Positions 63,433 to 64,000 of a stretch of 64,000 nucleotides of DNA are shown here, piece by piece. The stretch comes from Rouxiella badensis (GTDB lineage: Bacteria; Pseudomonadota; Gammaproteobacteria; Enterobacterales; Enterobacteriaceae), in contig CP114060.1 of the NCBI GenBank assembly GCA_026967495.1, positions 372,001-436,000 on the forward strand, given 5' to 3'. Below the pieces are notes generated by a model. The model had not been told where the DNA came from. It did not search any database and saw only the letters and a list, made by a program, of their open reading frames with translations. Every line of letters starts with the position of its first letter. Positions within the stretch are counted from its first letter, which is position 1. A program made the translations under genes and the position numbers.

Positions 63433-63479
63433 AAATTATAAACACGCGTTTTATTCGCAATCTAAAAGGGATTAACACC

Positions 63480-63818
63480 ATGTCCGACGTTTTAGCCGCA
63501 GTAGAACAACAATTTTACGCTTACAATCAGCACGACCTGGAAAAATTCGTTTCCTGTTTTAGCGAAACCTTTATTGCGTATCGTATGCCTGCCACCGCGC
63601 CTTCCATGCAGGGCAAACAGCAGCTGCGCGAGTTTTACGCCCAAAACCGATTTAACAACCCCGCACTGAAAGCCGAACTCATATCGCGTAGCGTATTGGG
63701 TAACAAGGTCTTTGATCTGGAAAGGATCCACGGTCTGAACGAACAACCTATCGAAAGCATGGCGGTATTCGAGGTGAAAGACGGTCTCATTGAGACCGCC
63801 TGGTTTTACTTCGCTTAA
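63480..63818 (+). CDS. SnoaL-like/NTF2-fold protein
   Basis: 112-residue alpha+beta-cone protein. The N-terminal helix ends with AYNQHDLEKFVSCF, followed by QGKQQLREFYA and the C-terminal strands (MAVFEVKDGLIETAWFYFA). Such proteins are isomerases, dehydratases or binding proteins, and no catalytic set can be assigned. AAAAGGGA precedes the start. Its stop overlaps, in the opposite orientation, the stop of the phosphatase gene. Confidence 0.8.
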   Translation: MSDVLAAVEQQFYAYNQHDLEKFVSCFSETFIAYRMPATAPSMQGKQQLREFYAQNRFNNPALKAELISRSVLGNKVFDLERIHGLNEQPIESMAVFEVKDGLIETAWFYFA

Positions 63819-64000
63819 CGAGGTGACAGGTCGGGCCAAAGTGGCCTGACCGCGTCCATGAGCGCGGGTGTCCCCGTCGCCACCGACAGGTGACGAATCC
63901 CTTCCCCACCGAAATTTACCACCGTTTCCAGCCCGGCTTCCTGACACAGCACCGCGCCACCAGCGATGTCCCACAGCGTGGTGCGGCGTTGCAGGTGGCC
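63815..64000 (-). CDS. Inositol monophosphatase-family protein (C-terminal part)
   Basis: Open frame from the right edge to a TAA at 63817-63815, encoding 61 residues. The metal-binding WDIAGGAVLCQEAG (WDxAAG motif of the IMPase/CysQ family) is followed by GGEGIRHLSVATGTPALMDAV. Only the last quarter of a protein of about 250-270 residues is present, so inositol phosphatase, histidinol phosphatase and CysQ-like roles cannot be separated. It is convergent with the SnoaL-like gene; the coding regions overlap by three or four bases. Confidence 0.82.
   Translation of the reverse strand, partial: GHLQRRTTLWDIAGGAVLCQEAGLETVVNFGGEGIRHLSVATGTPALMDAVRPLWPDLSPR

Noticed and set aside
1..64000. CRISPR array, prophage, insertion sequence, tRNA or rRNA genes
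   Set aside because: No regularly spaced repeats, transposase or integrase frames, tRNA-like cloverleaf or rRNA sequence was noticed on either strand.

Overview
This window is chromosomal DNA of a Gram-negative enterobacterium. Nearly every housekeeping gene is close to its E. coli counterpart (kdsD-kdsC-lptCAB-rpoN-hpf-ptsN-rapZ-npr, aaeXAB/aaeR, tldD-yhdP-rng-yhdE-mreDCB-csrD, accBC-yhdT-panF-prmA-dusB-fis). A type II dehydroquinase (aroQ) sits ahead of accB and the msrPQ pair ahead of that, an order I associate with Yersinia/Serratia/Rahnella-like Enterobacterales (Yersiniaceae) rather than E. coli. The species cannot be named from the sequence alone. No rRNA, tRNA, IS element, prophage or CRISPR array was seen.

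Layout. (1) 1-7.7 kb, plus strand: LPS core-sugar synthesis, Lpt export and the nitrogen-PTS/RpoN cluster. (2) 7.8-16.5 kb, minus strand: an accessory ten-gene operon with a PRD protein, SFCGS protein, DUF4312, DUF4311, DUF4310, an amidohydrolase, a DgaE-like ammonia-lyase, a KDGP-aldolase-like protein, a secreted beta-propeller lactonase and a PRD/EIIB/EIIA regulator. It looks like an uptake and breakdown route for an unknown (possibly acylated) amino-sugar acid and is the best candidate for an undescribed system. (3) 16.8-20.3 kb: cytochrome b562, PmbA, DarP, then a barstar/secreted-barnase pair. (4) 20.4-23.9 kb: a divergent aldehyde dehydrogenase and APC permease, separated by what looks like an NtrC enhancer and sigma-54 promoters. 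(5) 23.9-40.9 kb: aromatic-acid efflux, TldD, YhdP, RNase G, Maf, MreBCD, CsrD. (6) 41-50 kb: MsrPQ, AroQ, AccBC, PanF, PrmA, DusB-Fis and a small His/Pro-rich exported protein. (7) 50-56.8 kb: LpxP, an orphan class I glutamine amidotransferase, and the yhdWXYZ amino-acid ABC transporter behind a sigma-54 promoter. (8) 56.8-64 kb: an LrgAB/LysR module, a YjcE antiporter, GhxP with a PurR box, a GST, a SnoaL-like protein behind twin palindromes, and the 3' end of an inositol-phosphatase-family gene.

Sequence quality. At least fourteen genes, including the normally essential accC and mreC, are split by one- or two-base indels, mostly in short homopolymers. In nearly every case restoring one base gives a full-length protein of the expected size. 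MreB also lacks one glycine of its nucleotide-binding loop at a G6 run. The pattern points to consensus errors, so these genes are annotated across their full intended span with the frameshift described rather than as decayed genes.
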